A DNA stretch of 64,000 nt, taken from Laburnicola sp. R22_1. Taxonomy: Eukaryota; Ascomycota; Dothideomycetes; Pleosporales; Didymosphaeriaceae. The stretch lies in contig JACONQ010000008.1 in NCBI GenBank assembly GCA_014281115.1, positions 1,240,001 to 1,304,000 on the forward strand, read 5' to 3'. Below, piece by piece: positions 1 through 12,800 of the stretch (position 1 is the stretch's first letter; every line of letters starts with the position of its first letter). Position numbers and translations under genes: made by a program. The notes beneath the pieces are model-generated. The model did no database searches and had not been told where the DNA came from. It saw only the letters and a list, made by a program, of their open reading frames with translations.

Positions 1-756
1 CGTAGTGGGTGGTAAGAATGGATGGATGGTATTATGTGCAGGAAAAAAAAAGAGCTACCGGAGCCCGAGAAGCAAATGAGTGAAAGAGGAACGAGAGAAG
101 ACAAGTAACGCTGGAAGCTGTTGAAGTGAGGCTGTGGGTTGGAAACTGTGTGCTCCCACGAGCCCAATATATACCCTTCTACCTCCAGCCGGTAGAAGGC
201 TGTGGCCCCAATACCATCCGAGGGATGCAGGCTCAAACCTCGACACAATCCTTGTATGTTGATAGCGTGTGACCATGTACGGGATCAGACTGTTGGGCTC
301 AGTTGTTGTGTCCCCAGCTAGCAGTAGGTATGTACGCAGAGAAGATGCGAGCGTGGAGCCCCCTAGGGCTGAAGAGGATAGTCTGGGCTCCTCATTGAAA
401 CGCGGGATCCTGTTGAAATATGGGATGATCCATACTCTTGGGAAACGATGCAAGGTGGCACTCTTAGCAGGTGGCTGCGGAGGTGGCACAGCATCACGAA
501 TACCCCATTGCCAGTGTCGCGAGTCGTGTCCGAACTACCGCATCTGGCGATATGCAAAGTGATATGTAAAGTGATATGCAAAGTGATATGTAAAGTGATA
601 TGTAAAGTGATATGTAATCGTGCGGTTGAAAGGTGAAACGGTACCTGCATATTCCGCGGGGAGGATCAAACACGCTTCTTACTTAGCCAATAAGCAGCCG
701 TTCAGGAGGCAGAGGATTGCCTGACCATCCGCGAAACAGCCGCTACTCACGCCAAA
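1..756. other. little-mutated sequence, no gene assigned
   Basis: Balanced base composition with CA and TG dinucleotides retained, unlike the AT-rich DNA that begins near 940. Long frames are open on both strands between about 55 and 560. None shows a domain I recognise, and the opposing frames overlap, so I do not call a gene. It may be the flank of a gene lying left of the window. Confidence 0.5.
549..617. repeat. 12-bp tandem repeat
   Basis: About 5.75 head-to-tail copies of GATATGYAAAGT. The pyrimidine Y alternates between C and T (C,T,C,T,T,T), which is the change expected from CpA to TpA mutation. The array reads through as a short peptide repeat in several frames, but no gene is supported. 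Confidence 0.9.
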
Positions 757-927
757 ATGCTCGAACCGTCAAAAGTCAAAAAGCTTCGCTCCGTTTGCAA
801 GGACCGCGTCCATTGTGACGGCGTCGAGAGGAAATGTTTCCCCGCTTGCAGATCAACGGCGGCTGCTAGCCTCTGCCGCCTCTATGACACACGAAGAGCT
901 TCTCGTAAAGATGACCTTGGAAACTAA
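757..927 (+). CDS. small cysteine-rich ORF, possible Zn2Cys6 remnant
   Basis: ATG-started ORF of 56 codons ending in TAA at 925-927. It contains five Cys, with a central stretch reading CKDRVHCDG, then CFPAC, then SLCRLYD. This loosely resembles the fungal Zn(2)-C6 binuclear cluster (a basic segment then CDG, a CxxC-like pair, and a final C-x-x-Y). The first Cys is replaced by Arg and the spacing is one residue short, so a working zinc cluster is unlikely. It lies in the little-mutated left segment and ends just before RIPed DNA starts. It may be a broken exon of a transcription factor gene or a chance ORF. Confidence 0.25.
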   Translation: MLEPSKVKKLRSVCKDRVHCDGVERKCFPACRSTAAASLCRLYDTRRASRKDDLGN

Positions 928-940
928 GGCAACAAAGTTA

Positions 941-3900
941 AAAGCCCTTAGTGAAACAGTTAATTTTATACTAATTATAGTAGTGTAGTAGACACTTAAA
1001 GTAAATAAAATTAGCATAAGTAAAAAAAGCTAAAGACTTAATACTACTAACTATTTATAGTACTTATTTATTATTCTTAGTAGTATTTTTAAAGTTATTT
1101 GCTAAAGTAGCTTTTTTTAAAGTAAATAATTAGACGGCAAGCCTGTATTAGGAAATAGAGGCACCCTATTCGGGTAATTCGGACCTTATTTACAACTCTC
1201 GTGCTAAGCCTAAAAAAGTAATTAGCCTTAATATCTATTATAAAAGGCCCTTTCTCTACTATTATTTTCTTTCTCTTTTCTAAACCTTTTCTCTCTACTC
1301 TTATTACTTTGTCTATACGCTCCTTTTATACGCTAGCTACTCCTATTAGGCCTTAATAAATTTCTTCTAAGGTATTTTTTAATCGCTATTAATATTGCCT
1401 ACCTTTTCTTATCTCTATTATTTTTCCTATACAGACTGTATTATCTAGCTTTTGTGCCCTAGATAATAGTAGGTAATAAGACTAATTCTTAGCTTATATT
1501 TGCATGCGTTTAGTAGTCTACTCTTTCTATTCTTTTCTACTCTAGCGCACTCTTATCTTTTTTACTTATAAGCTCTTTTTTTTATTTTATAAGATACTTA
1601 CTTAGCTTATATTAGTAGTAGCTATAAATAAAGCTCGCTACCTATTATATAGTTATACTAGTATATATAGTCCTATTCTTCTCTTTTATTTTAGACTTGC
1701 TAATAGTATTTACTACGCTCTTTACTATTTCTATTTTAAGCAAACAAATACATAGCTCTTACACTATTATCTTAGGTTAATACGTCTATATTACGCCCCA
1801 CTTCTTTAGTTAAATACGCTAAACTAATTCTTTACTTACTTACTATATTTCTACTTTTAGCTCTAGCTCTTAGTAGTAATATAGCTATTAACCTACATAA
1901 TATATTAATTTAGAACGTCCTAGCGCCTACGTTAGCGCTATAGTTTTAGTAGAATACTCTGCCTTATATAACGTATATAATGTCGCTATAATATTATAAT
2001 ATAACTACTAAGGAACTAATGCCTAGAATCTAGTAGCTAATAACTTAGAGATAGCCTAGGGGTGCTATAAAGGGTAAATAAAGCCCTATAGGCCAATTAT
2101 CTAGTAGTATAAGATATAGTTAGCGAGAATTACGCATTTATATATTATTTAGCATAGACCTATTCTATATAAGAGGGTAGTTAAAGATTAAAGAATAAGC
2201 TAACTATTAGTAGTTTTATTTAAAGTAATTTAGATCCTTAGATAGCTAAAAGACGCATATAAGCAAATTATAATAACTATTTACTAGCTAATTACCAGAT
2301 AAGCTAGACTAACTCTTAATATAATAAGGCTATCTATGCTACTTAGAAGAATAATACGTAGTTCTTTTAGAGATACTAATACTAAATAGCTTCTAGTTTA
2401 TTTGTTCTCCCTATAGAGAGCGCCCTTACACTACTTACTATACCTGCTATAGCTATTTTTATAATAGATACGGCATTTATAAAGACTTTTCTTTCTTAGA
2501 TAGTAGTGTTAACCGCAACATATAAAGCTACATATAGTCTAGAAAAGAAGCTACTTTTTTAGAACTTCTTATAGCTAGAGAAGTTACTAAATTATTACGC
2601 TAAAATAGTCTCCTCTTATAGCACCTCTTTATTAGCCCCTTTATTTTCTATAAAAATTATTCTATACATTTCTTAAGCGCCTAAGCCTAAGCTAAAATCT
2701 AAGGCTAAACTAATAGCTATAATAAAGATAGCAAAGCATAGCTATTTAGAAGTTAGCTTTTCTAAAGATAATAGAGAGTAGTTCTATATTAATAATTTCC
2801 TAATACTAGATTTAAATATATTGCGCTTTTTTAATCTAGTAGTACCTACTCTATTTAGAGCTAAATATACTTCTAGTTCTCTAGAGTATAGTATTATCCG
2901 CCCACTAATTATTACAAGCTAATAGAACCTAACTAACATATAGGTATAAACGTAGTTAGTAGTCTTAGTACTACCTCTAAAATAGAAAAGCTAGGACATT
3001 ACTAGTCTAGCTAGAAATTACTTAATAAAGAAGAGATAAACTACGCTATAAGTATTATAAAGACTAATTTAGCTCTAAATAGTTTATTTAATAAAAGTAG
3101 TCTAGGTAAGTATATAAGTAGATTACTATATAAATTTACTAATTTGTAATAGAATTTTTTTAATCTTAGAGAATAACGTAGCTAGAAAAGACTATAGTAT
3201 AACATAAGTTAAGTCTAGTAATAGAGTGTTAGACTATTAAGGAAATAATTACTATATAGCTATTAGCACTAAAGAATACTATAGATAGTATAACAATTTT
3301 AACGCAACTAGTATATATGCTCTCTCTAAGAATATAGAAGGTATTTACCATAGTAAGTAGTATTCTAGTACTAGTTAAGGAGCCTATTTTAATATCTTTA
3401 AAAGAGCCATCGCTAGTAGAGGATAAACCACTCTTTAATATTAAGGTTACTAGTAGATTGCTATTAAAATGCAAATAAACACGCTATTTATCTAGTAATA
3501 TAAAAATCTTCTTAGTAGAAGTGCTAGATATTATATTAGAATTAGAGCTAGAAGATCCTTATTTAGTAAAACGGCGAAGTTTATCTAAGTAATAAATAGA
3601 GAACCTTAATTATATGCTTACACCTAAGCTAACGCCTCTACTAACCCCTAGTAGCCTAGATTCCTATTATAGAGCTAGCAATAAGCCTATTCCTAGCCCT
3701 CTTAACAATGCTAGCTATGGTAAAGGCGCTAGAAGCCTAGCTATATTTCTAAATAATCTTAATAAAAAGAATAGCAATAATAGCACACGCGCTTAGGAAA
3801 TAATTAAGAAGCTACTCTACTCTCTAAGACAATCTATCTCTTCTCTTAAAGGAGTAGAGGGTAAAAACAATAGGAATAATAGTAATAATAAAGCTAGGGA

Positions 3901-6900
3901 TAGCTATAAAAACAAATAGGTTAATAATATATTTAGTAGATCTTTACTAAAAAATTCTTAACAACGTAAATATAGAGATTGTCTAATTTAAAAAAGGGGC
4001 ATAGTCTATTATAGACTACTCTTAAATAACAAGGCTAGAGTATAATGCCTATAAGAATATTATAAAATATAATATTATTCTAACTCTATCTATAATCTAA
4101 GCCTAGAATAAATAGCGCGACTTAGTCTTACTCTCTACAAATATCCTCTTTAGGAACAAAGGCTAGAGGTAAAACTAATAAAAACTATAGGCCTAGCACT
4201 AATATAGCTTATTAGATAACTAATCTTATATATTATTATATACTAGAGGACTTATTAATTATAATAGCAACTATGTGTTATAGTGAGTTAAATTTATCTC
4301 TTAACTTAATAGCCCTAGATTATAAGCTCCTAGGTAGTAAAGGCAAAGTTATCTATATAATATAGCTATTACTAGATTTATAAATACTACTAGAGTACTA
4401 ATATAATAATAGTACGCTAGGTGGATATATCTATAATAGCCTAATATTACTTAATACAAACTAGATAAGCAATTTCCTTAGTAATACTACTAGTTATAGC
4501 ACTAATTATCTAGATAATAGTAGGAATAAAAAGTATAAGAATAGAAAAAAGAAGACCTAGATAAATATAGACCCTATACTACTAGTAGTAGCTAGCAACT
4601 TAGTAGAGACGATATGCGCTTCTATAAACAAACGCGTATATTATAGTTAGAGTTAAATAACCTATAGTTACTTACGTATAGAAAGAATATAGATATAGAG
4701 TAGAAAGATATATTTAAACTCTTTCTAGATTAGACGCTAGGCGTAGTTTAAACGCGCTAGCACATACTATATAAAAATAACCTATTACTTAGCACTTAAA
4801 CTCTTACGTCTTTAGTAGACTCTAATATTATTTAGAGTATTAATTCTCTATTACTAAGAGATAGACTAAATAAAGAACAGAAAAGGTTAATATTATATAA
4901 GCATACTAGAGACGCGTTAGCACGCTTATATTCTTATAAAGAGAAACTAAGCTACTATATATTATTACTTTCACGTTTCTATAGTGGTAATAAGTATAAA
5001 GTTAAAGATATTAATTGTATATACTTTAAAGAAGATAGGTCTTTAAGTTATAACTTATTATAGGAACTAATAATAGTACTAGTAAATAGTCTTAATAGAG
5101 TGCTATTTAAACAAGCTAAGAAATTAGTTAAAAAGGAGTATAAAGTAGAGATATAAGAGAAGTAGCTTAAAAAATAAAATATAGTAGAGTAACGCCGTAG
5201 CAATTAAGGTAAAGTTTAGAAAGGAAAATAATTAGTGTCTTTAGTTATTTTATTAGATACCTACTTCTTAAATATAGGTGTGCAATACTATACTAGTAAG
5301 AGTTACTATAATAGTAGCGAATTAGATAATTTAGTAGTGTATAGGTGCCTACTCTTTTTTATATACTAACTGCTACTTACTTTCTATTATTCTCTAAGTT
5401 AAGTAATAGCTATAGGGTAGTCTTAGCGCTAAAACAAAGCTTTTCTATCTATAACTACGTATATTTTAGCTTAGAAAGTAATATATCTATATTTGTATAT
5501 TCGCTTCTTAAAATACTATTCCTTTTTAGGCTTATAGAGGCGCTTACCTAGTAGACTAGTACTTTATATGCGTATCTAGTATACTTTTAGTCTTCTTTTA
5601 GGGGACTATAGGTAGGGCGCGTGCCCTATAAAGAAGAGACCCTTAATATTTTAAAGAGGGTCTATAGCCAACCTATTAAGAATTATAATTATCTTTATAC
5701 CTTCCTATAAGAAAGATTAAGTGTAATTAGAGTACTAAAAGTATTACTATTAAGAATATAAGATTTTATAGGTTGCTAATATCTATAGCCTCTATTTCTT
5801 TTCTACTTAGCTAGGCTAGCCTAATTAAAGTAAATCTACATATTAGTAAAAGTATTATTCTGCTTCTTTATAAGATTTTATTCTTTATAATATTAAAATT
5901 TACTACTTATCTATAACTATCTTACACTCTACTTAATTATTATATTAAATACTAAAAAAATCTAAAATAGATGTAATAGCTAATCTATAGCTATGCTATA
6001 TACTACTAGATTTACCTATATTATATTACTTTCGCTGTGTCTATAGGTGCTTTAAACTAGAATATTTAGCTAGGAGTAAGTAGTCTAGAAGGTCCTCTAT
6101 TAAACTATTAGATTTCTTAAGGCCCTTATTAGAGTCTTTATTTAGGAATATTTAAGACTTCTAACTTATTATATAGGCCTCTATCTCTAACACTATAGTT
6201 ATAAAGCTTAGAGCTAGACTAGCGCCTATATTATTAGTTAGTGTCTTAGCTTCTATAGAATTTGTTCTCTTATTTGCCTAGCTAATTGCCTTATCTCTCT
6301 TATCTTTACACTAGTTTCTCGCGTTTCTATATGCTTTTACGCCTTATTAGAAAGTGTTAGCATTTCTAGTTATTCTCTAAGTATTAATCTAAGTTATATA
6401 GTACTTTAGATAGCCTCTAGAAGTACGTAGTAGGGCTATATAGCTAGTGTAGATCTTAAGAGTGCTATTATAATATATAGAGGTTATAGTATATATAATA
6501 TTATTATAGATAAGTTTAGCTCTTTTATATAACTAAAGACTATGTATACCTCTTACTTTTAACACACTATTATAATAAGCTTATTATTTAGCTACTATAG
6601 TTAATCTATCTAGCCCCTTTGCTACTAGGAAGAAATTTAGTACTATAGAAAGATTGTGCTGCGTTAAAGGGATAATATAGCCGCTAAGCTTATTATAGAC
6701 TTCTTAACTAAGCTATTCTAGGCGGGCGCTATAGTAGATATCTAGGTTGCTAGGCTTAAGCGTACTATCTATTAGAGGGTTAAGATTAGTAAATAGTATT
6801 TCTTCTAAGCGGTATTTCGCATCCCTAATCTTGCTCTTAATAATAGGAACTACTAATTCGAACACTTATTTTTCTTTAGTAGTATATATATTCGCTTATT

Positions 6901-9900
6901 TAAACTCTCTAAACTATCTATTAGAAATTTATAATAGTAAAAGAGATAGTTAAGGTTCTACTAATATTTATTTAAAATTCTTCTAGTTATTTAGCTTAGT
7001 AGGTACACTACTATTAGAATATTTGTATATATTAGAATAAATTATATTATTAATAAAGTGTTATTAAAAGTTATAGTTATACACTCTAGTACTCTTTATT
7101 ATATTTATAGTAGGCTTAGTGCTAGTAGTAGTTGCTAAACTTTATAGTTAACTTTAAGAACTTAACTAGCTCGAGTTTATTATATAGTCTAAAGAATATA
7201 TAGATTTAGAGAACTAGAGAGTATTATTAGCTTTAATATAAGCTAGTAAGTATCTTATAATCTATATGTTTCTTAGGTCTAATAGATCTAGACTACTATA
7301 TCTAGCAAATAACTTTATGTCTTTTAAAATTCTTAGCTTATTAAAGCGAAGATAGTTAGTAGCAAAGTTTAGAGTAACTAGCCAGCGGGCTTATTAATAT
7401 AGTGAACAAGGTAGGCTTAGAATAGCTTAAATATTTCTTTAGTCTAGCTCTCTTAATACTTACTTAGTTAACTAGATCTTTATTAAGTTATCCTAAAATA
7501 ACGCTAGTGGTTAAGATCTACTAGAATAGCTAAGTCTCTGCCTTTTTAATATAGGCTGCAACGTTTTATTAGGTTTAGGCAGCTCTAAATATTAACGTTT
7601 ACGTAAACTTAGGAGCTACAGTTTAAGTATATAGAAATTATTAATTGTAAAACCTTAAACTTTATAAAATAGAGAGATAAATTAAAGGTAAGTAGAGAGC
7701 GGCGCTTATATTATGCGTAGAATACTATATCTATAATATAGAAGAAAAATAATTAGGGTTTACATTAGCTAGAATAGAGCTAGACTATACTTCTAGTTCT
7801 TAGCAGTAGTAGATAAGTTACACTAAATCTAGATTTTAGTAATAGATTACTGCGTTCCTTATAAATATAGTACTACCTAATATAATTAAGTAAAGCAACG
7901 TATACTATAGTTAGAAATTACTAGCTTTTTCTTTAGCTATATTGCTATTATATAGAGTAGCTAGCTCTAGACCTAGATATTTTAGCGGCGGTATTACGCT
8001 ATTTAGTTATAGGGCGATAGCACAGAGCGCCTTATTAAAACGACGCTAATAGGCTTATAATATAAATATTAATATATATTAGTATGGGGCATTATAGGTA
8101 GTAGAATAGCTAGTCGCAAAAGTGGCTAACGTTAGATAGGCGAGTAGTAAGATACGCAGTAGCAATAGTTGCTATTAGTAAGCACGCTTATAGCTAGGCA
8201 TTTAATTTGCCAGTATTTCTTTTTAAACACTAAAATTATGCAAGGTTCTTTACGCTAAATTATGCACTGTTCTCTTAGGTAACTACTATAAATAAAATTA
8301 GAAACTCGACTTAACTACTCTAAATTAAATTAGCAAAAAAGGTTAAAGTCTAAATGCAGCGTAATCTCTTAATCCCTAGTGTTCCAACTACTTAATTTTC
8401 TTTATAAGATTTTCTTTTGTTATAACATATTATTAAAGCGCCGCTAGTGCTAATAAGTGTTCGGGTTTAGTAATTATCTTATAACTACCTACTAAAGATT
8501 AAATCTATAAGTACTATAAGAATATAATAGCAGATCTATCTCTTAAGTTTTAGAAACAATAGTATAGAATTGCTAATATAGCTTATAATAAGCTTTTTTA
8601 TTATTAACTAAATATATAAAGCGTATAGTGTAGAAAGACATGCGAATATAATAGAGTACACCTTTAGATAGAAAGCTATAGTAAGCCTATAGATATTACT
8701 ATTATTTAACCTTAAAGTGTTACTACTAACCTCTATTAAAATTTATTTACTTAATAAATAGCTTTAACCTTAACTCTTAGATTTAGAATATAGGTAGCCT
8801 GCGAAAATCTAAATCGCTTTTAAATAGGGATTGCATTTCTTAAATACTATAACTTTTTAACTAGCTAGCGCGCTAGATTAATATTACGCTGCCCTTATTA
8901 GTGTTACTCTAGCTATAGGACAACTACTAACTATAGTAACACATAATATTACTATTTTAAATAAGTAGCTAGCTTATATTTATTACTAGTCTAGAAAGAA
9001 GAAGGTATTTAAGCTTACCTATAGCAGAAATAGACTAATAATTTATAGTGTACAGTAATAAGTAATATTATTTATAAGGGCTATATAATAACTAGAATAT
9101 CTTTCTATCTTTATATTTATGTGCAATTCTCTAATAACTCCGTCTTTACTAAATATAAGTTTATTACCTTTATTATAGTAGCCCCTAATCTTTATAAAGA
9201 GTAATAAGCTAGCTATAAATTAAAGCTTATATAGAAACATCTTATAAAGTCGCCTGCTTTAATTCTAGTCACTTTCTAATATTAGTAATACAGATTTAGC
9301 CTTTATATAAACTATTCTAAGTTCTAAGCTATAGCTCCTAAATAAACATAACTATTCTATAAAATAGTATAGGGCTAGTAATATATAGTAACTACTTCGT
9401 ATGCCTTAGATAAGCTATTGCGAGATAATAAGATAGATGCCTATGTCTAGAAACATATAGAAAGTTTCTTAAGTTAAATAATTAACAGCGAAATATAGCT
9501 TAGTACTCTCTTTAGCAAAGCTAAGGCATATATTAAGGTAAAGTCCCTAATATTAATTTAGTTATTTAGTCTTACCTTCTTAGAATACACTAGTTTAAGA
9601 AATATTAAGTCTATAGGCCGCATATTAGCTTCTAATAAAGGGTTAGGAACTATATATTTCTAGAGCTCTTAGAATATAGCCTATTATAGATAAAATATTC
9701 TTACTTTTTAAAACTATACCTGCCTCTTATGTTTTGCAAAATTAGCTTAACTAAATACTAGAGTAATTCTATACTATAAAGAAGATAAAATATCTTAAGG
9801 AGCTATAGAGAGTGTTATATAAAAGAAGTTGCAAATTATAAACTACTATCTTTATAGTTACCCTTATTCTTTTATATATAAGGGAGAGAGATATTTAGAA

Positions 9901-12030
9901 GTTACTATATTAGACGCTTCGCAATAAAGGTATATATTACCTACGTCTAAATTCTAACTAAATACTAATTAACAACCCGCGTAGAGCTATAAATAGCGAT
10001 ATTTAGAATAAGCTACCACTCTTATTAGGCAAAGTGTGCATGTTAGTAATATTCTCTTAGCGCATCTTTACTTTTCTAGAATAGTGCCTTATAAGTTATA
10101 CAATATTAAGAAAGATATAAAGTCACCGTAAATATTAGCTAAGTAGCAATATAATTAGATAAATAAGAAAAGTATAGATAGTTCTTTATATTATTTTATA
10201 TTTAGCTAGAGTAATAGAGTATTATTTGCCTAAGCAAGCTCTTAAGATTATAGTTACTAGAAATAAATAGCGCAGTTATATAGATATTAAGAGAATTTCT
10301 CTAACTTGTAAATAAATAGAAATATACACCTTATTAATTAAGCTATATATCTCTATCTATAGACTATATTACTACACTATATCTCTAATTTCTTTAATAA
10401 ATTATATACATTATAAAGCGGGCTATATATTTATAAGTGCTAGAGAACTTCTATATTATTCTTATTAAAGGTATAAAGCCTTTATATTATAGAATTAGAA
10501 TTATTATCTATTTTTTCTAATAATATAGAACAAAATTATAAACGCTATCTAAGCTCTACTTCTAAGTAGTTTAAGGTAAATATTACGTAATTATTACAGA
10601 TCTAGTATAGAGAGTTAACTAATATTTGTTTCTCCTTTAGAGAGATATAGCTTAAGTTTAAAATTAACTACTTAAGCGACACTTTTTAGAAACCTATCTA
10701 GAAGAAATCTATGTTTTTCCTATACTTATGCTTTACTAATCTCTTAGCTTAAGAGTTAGGTAGTAAGCTAAGCTAGAAGCAGTACTAATTTTTTAATACT
10801 CTCTAGAATAAAATCTTAATAAGAAGAAGTTAGTTACTTTACTTTCTTACGCAGGAAATTGCCTACTAAGATATAGTAAAGATTAAACTCTTCTGCTAAG
10901 TAGGTGTAATTTATTCTCTTTCTAACACTAGGCCCTTCTTTAAAAGATTAGCACTAGTAGACAAAAAGATTAGAATAGTATACTAAAGATAAAGATTATA
11001 AAGAGACTTGCCTCTTTTCTTATTGCTACCTTCTAATACTTCTATAAGTAAGCATCTAATAAAAGCTTTAATTCTATTAAGGTAATAGCCTTCTTTAATT
11101 CTATAAATTCGCTTATATTAATTCTATTCTATTCTTTATAGATTACTACTTAGTGTATACACTCTAGCTTATTAATCTACTAGACTAGTACTACTATATT
11201 AGTCTTCCCTTTCTTATATTTATACTATAAATTAATTATTAAGTCCGTAAATTCTAAGTGCGAAGAATAAAGAGTACACATAAGAAATTTAAAGGCCATC
11301 TCTTTTTAAATAAACTTTTATTCTGCTTTATATTAGAAGGGAATTAGAAGAAATAGAAATTCTAATCTTGACTTATTCTGTCCGCTAGAGTAATATTCCC
11401 TACTAACGCCTCTTTTATATTATGTATTAGTGCTATATAAATAGCTTTTATCCGCGTCTATTTATTAAACTAGCTCTGTTAGCCATAGTATAAGAGATTA
11501 ACTATAGAGATAGAACTCTAGTTACTATAAGACATATAATAGCTATGCGGTATATATAATTACTAATACTCTTAGAATTTAGTATATTACGTAAATCCTA
11601 ACTACAGCGTAAAGTATTTTTTAAGTTTTTAACTAACTTAAGGAAGAAGAACTTAGCCACTATATCTAAAGAATTAGTGCGAATAGTAGAGTAGAATAAT
11701 AAGGCGAGAAGCTATAGTAATATAGGGTTAGGCGTTTAATAATAGCCTAGACTATTATTAGTTAGTACCTCTTAGAAGTTTAGAAGTAATTCTGCTATTT
11801 TGTCTAATCTAAATAAAGACTAGCTTTAACCTTTTCTATAATCTTTATCTCTTTCTCTAAATCTTTTTCTAAGGGACTAGCTATAATAGAATAAAAATAG
11901 AATAAAACCTTGCTCTTTATAGCTCTAAAGCTGCAAATAAAAGAATAAGCAAATTAAAGTAATGTTCTTAGTAGCCTTTAGCGCATCTACTAGCTAGTGC
12001 GTAAGTTATAACTATTTAATTAAGCTAAGC
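941..12030. other. RIP-degraded repeat DNA, identity not recovered
   Basis: About 11 kb of TA-dominated sequence with CA/TG depletion and dense TAA/TAG in all frames. I could not match it to a known transposon protein. Frames such as 2290-3650 (+) and 9395-12000 (+) read as long protein-like strings if TAA/TAG are treated as former Gln/Trp codons. Because TGA and TCA are almost absent from RIPed DNA in every frame, this is not proof of coding. A short TATA-like element followed by a CT-rich leader is noted separately at 1239-1312. The interval could be one or more old LTR elements or a RIPed duplication of host DNA; the carrier remnant immediately downstream favours the second for at least its right end. 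Confidence 0.6.
1239..1312 (+). promoter_or_regulatory. TATA box plus CT-rich leader
   Basis: TATAAAAG at 1239-1246 is followed by about 65 bp that are almost pure pyrimidine on the + strand. This arrangement is common in fungal promoters and in LTR U3/R regions. I found no second copy in the window, so an LTR cannot be demonstrated. In AT-rich RIPed DNA a TATA match alone means little; the pyrimidine tract is the better evidence. Confidence 0.3.
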
Positions 12031-12800
12031 AAATATCTAATACTCTATAGAAGCGGCGGCCTAGCAACTACTATTTTTACTTTTCTACTTAATATTCTAA
12101 GAATGCGCCTCTAATTAGATTACTACTATCTTTCTTCTTAGTCTAGTCTAGAACTATATTCTCCCTCTAAGCCTACTCTTACCTATCTTCTTACTATATT
12201 AGTGCGCTATCTTTGTAAGACTATATATATTATTAAATCTATCTATACTACTAAAGGTAGACGCATATTCTTTTATAGTCTAGAACTAAGCCTAGTAGGC
12301 GTAGTTTTTATAACCGCTATTAAATTTTATGTATATAGTAATTACAAATGGCTTAGAATATAAATATTAGGCTATAAGGAAGATATAGTAATTATTTATA
12401 TATAGACTACTATTATAGTAGGTATAGCTATAGTAACTACTATAAATTCTATTTAGCTTATTAAAACTAGACTTTAACTTAACAAATCGCGAATAGAAAT
12501 AGGCTATATTCCTACTTAGCGCTATAAGAATAGCCTCGACTATATATAATAGATAATCTAATAAGAGGGTATTAGAAAACTTTACTATAGCATAATTACG
12601 AGCTATTTAGGCATAGCTAAGATAGTGCTCTATCTAGTTCTCTATAAGCAGCTTAAAATAATCTACTATTAGGTATTAAAAGATACCCACATATAGAATA
12701 ATATAGTCTAGAATAAAACTACAAACTAGATTAGCACTAGTAGAGCTATAGAGTCTACTAAACTCGCTACTATATTAGCTATATATCTTTATAAGGTGTG
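12031..12800 (+). pseudogene. RIPed mitochondrial carrier (Rim2-type SLC25)
   Basis: One reading frame, with no net frameshift across the whole interval, still shows the three-repeat plan of a mitochondrial solute carrier. Repeat 1 starts near 12052 with SGGLATT and then LLNILRMRL, expected from a PLDVLRTRLQS-type signature. The middle reads SLVGVVFITAIKFYVYSN. Repeat 2 at 12448-12471 reads SI-stop-LIKTRL, expected from PIWLIKTRL, followed by RYKNSLDYI, EGIRKLYY and SYLGIAKIVL. Repeat 3 near 12757 reads STKLATILAIYLYKV, expected from a KLVA-TYPHEV type. Most differences are C-to-T or G-to-A: Thr to Ile, Asp to Asn, Gly to Ser/Lys, Trp/Gln to stop. The family moves pyrimidine nucleotides across the inner mitochondrial membrane. 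Start and end are unclear. A host metabolic gene inside RIPed DNA suggests a duplicated host segment later mutated by RIP. Confidence 0.72.

Noticed and set aside
55..562. Opposed long ORFs of 144 and 97 codons
   Set aside because: Both strands are open over the same sequence and neither has a recognisable domain, so calling one would be arbitrary.
2290..3650. Similar read-through frame resembling a Gag-like or unknown protein, followed by an open 60-codon stretch at 3614-3796
   Set aside because: Same artefact of RIP composition; no zinc knuckle, protease or RT motif found near it.
9395..12000. A frame of more than 800 codons that is continuous if TAA/TAG are read as Gln or Trp
   Set aside because: RIP converts TGA to TAA and TCA to TTA, so TGA is missing in all frames here and stop read-through makes almost any frame look coding. 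No family motif was recognised.
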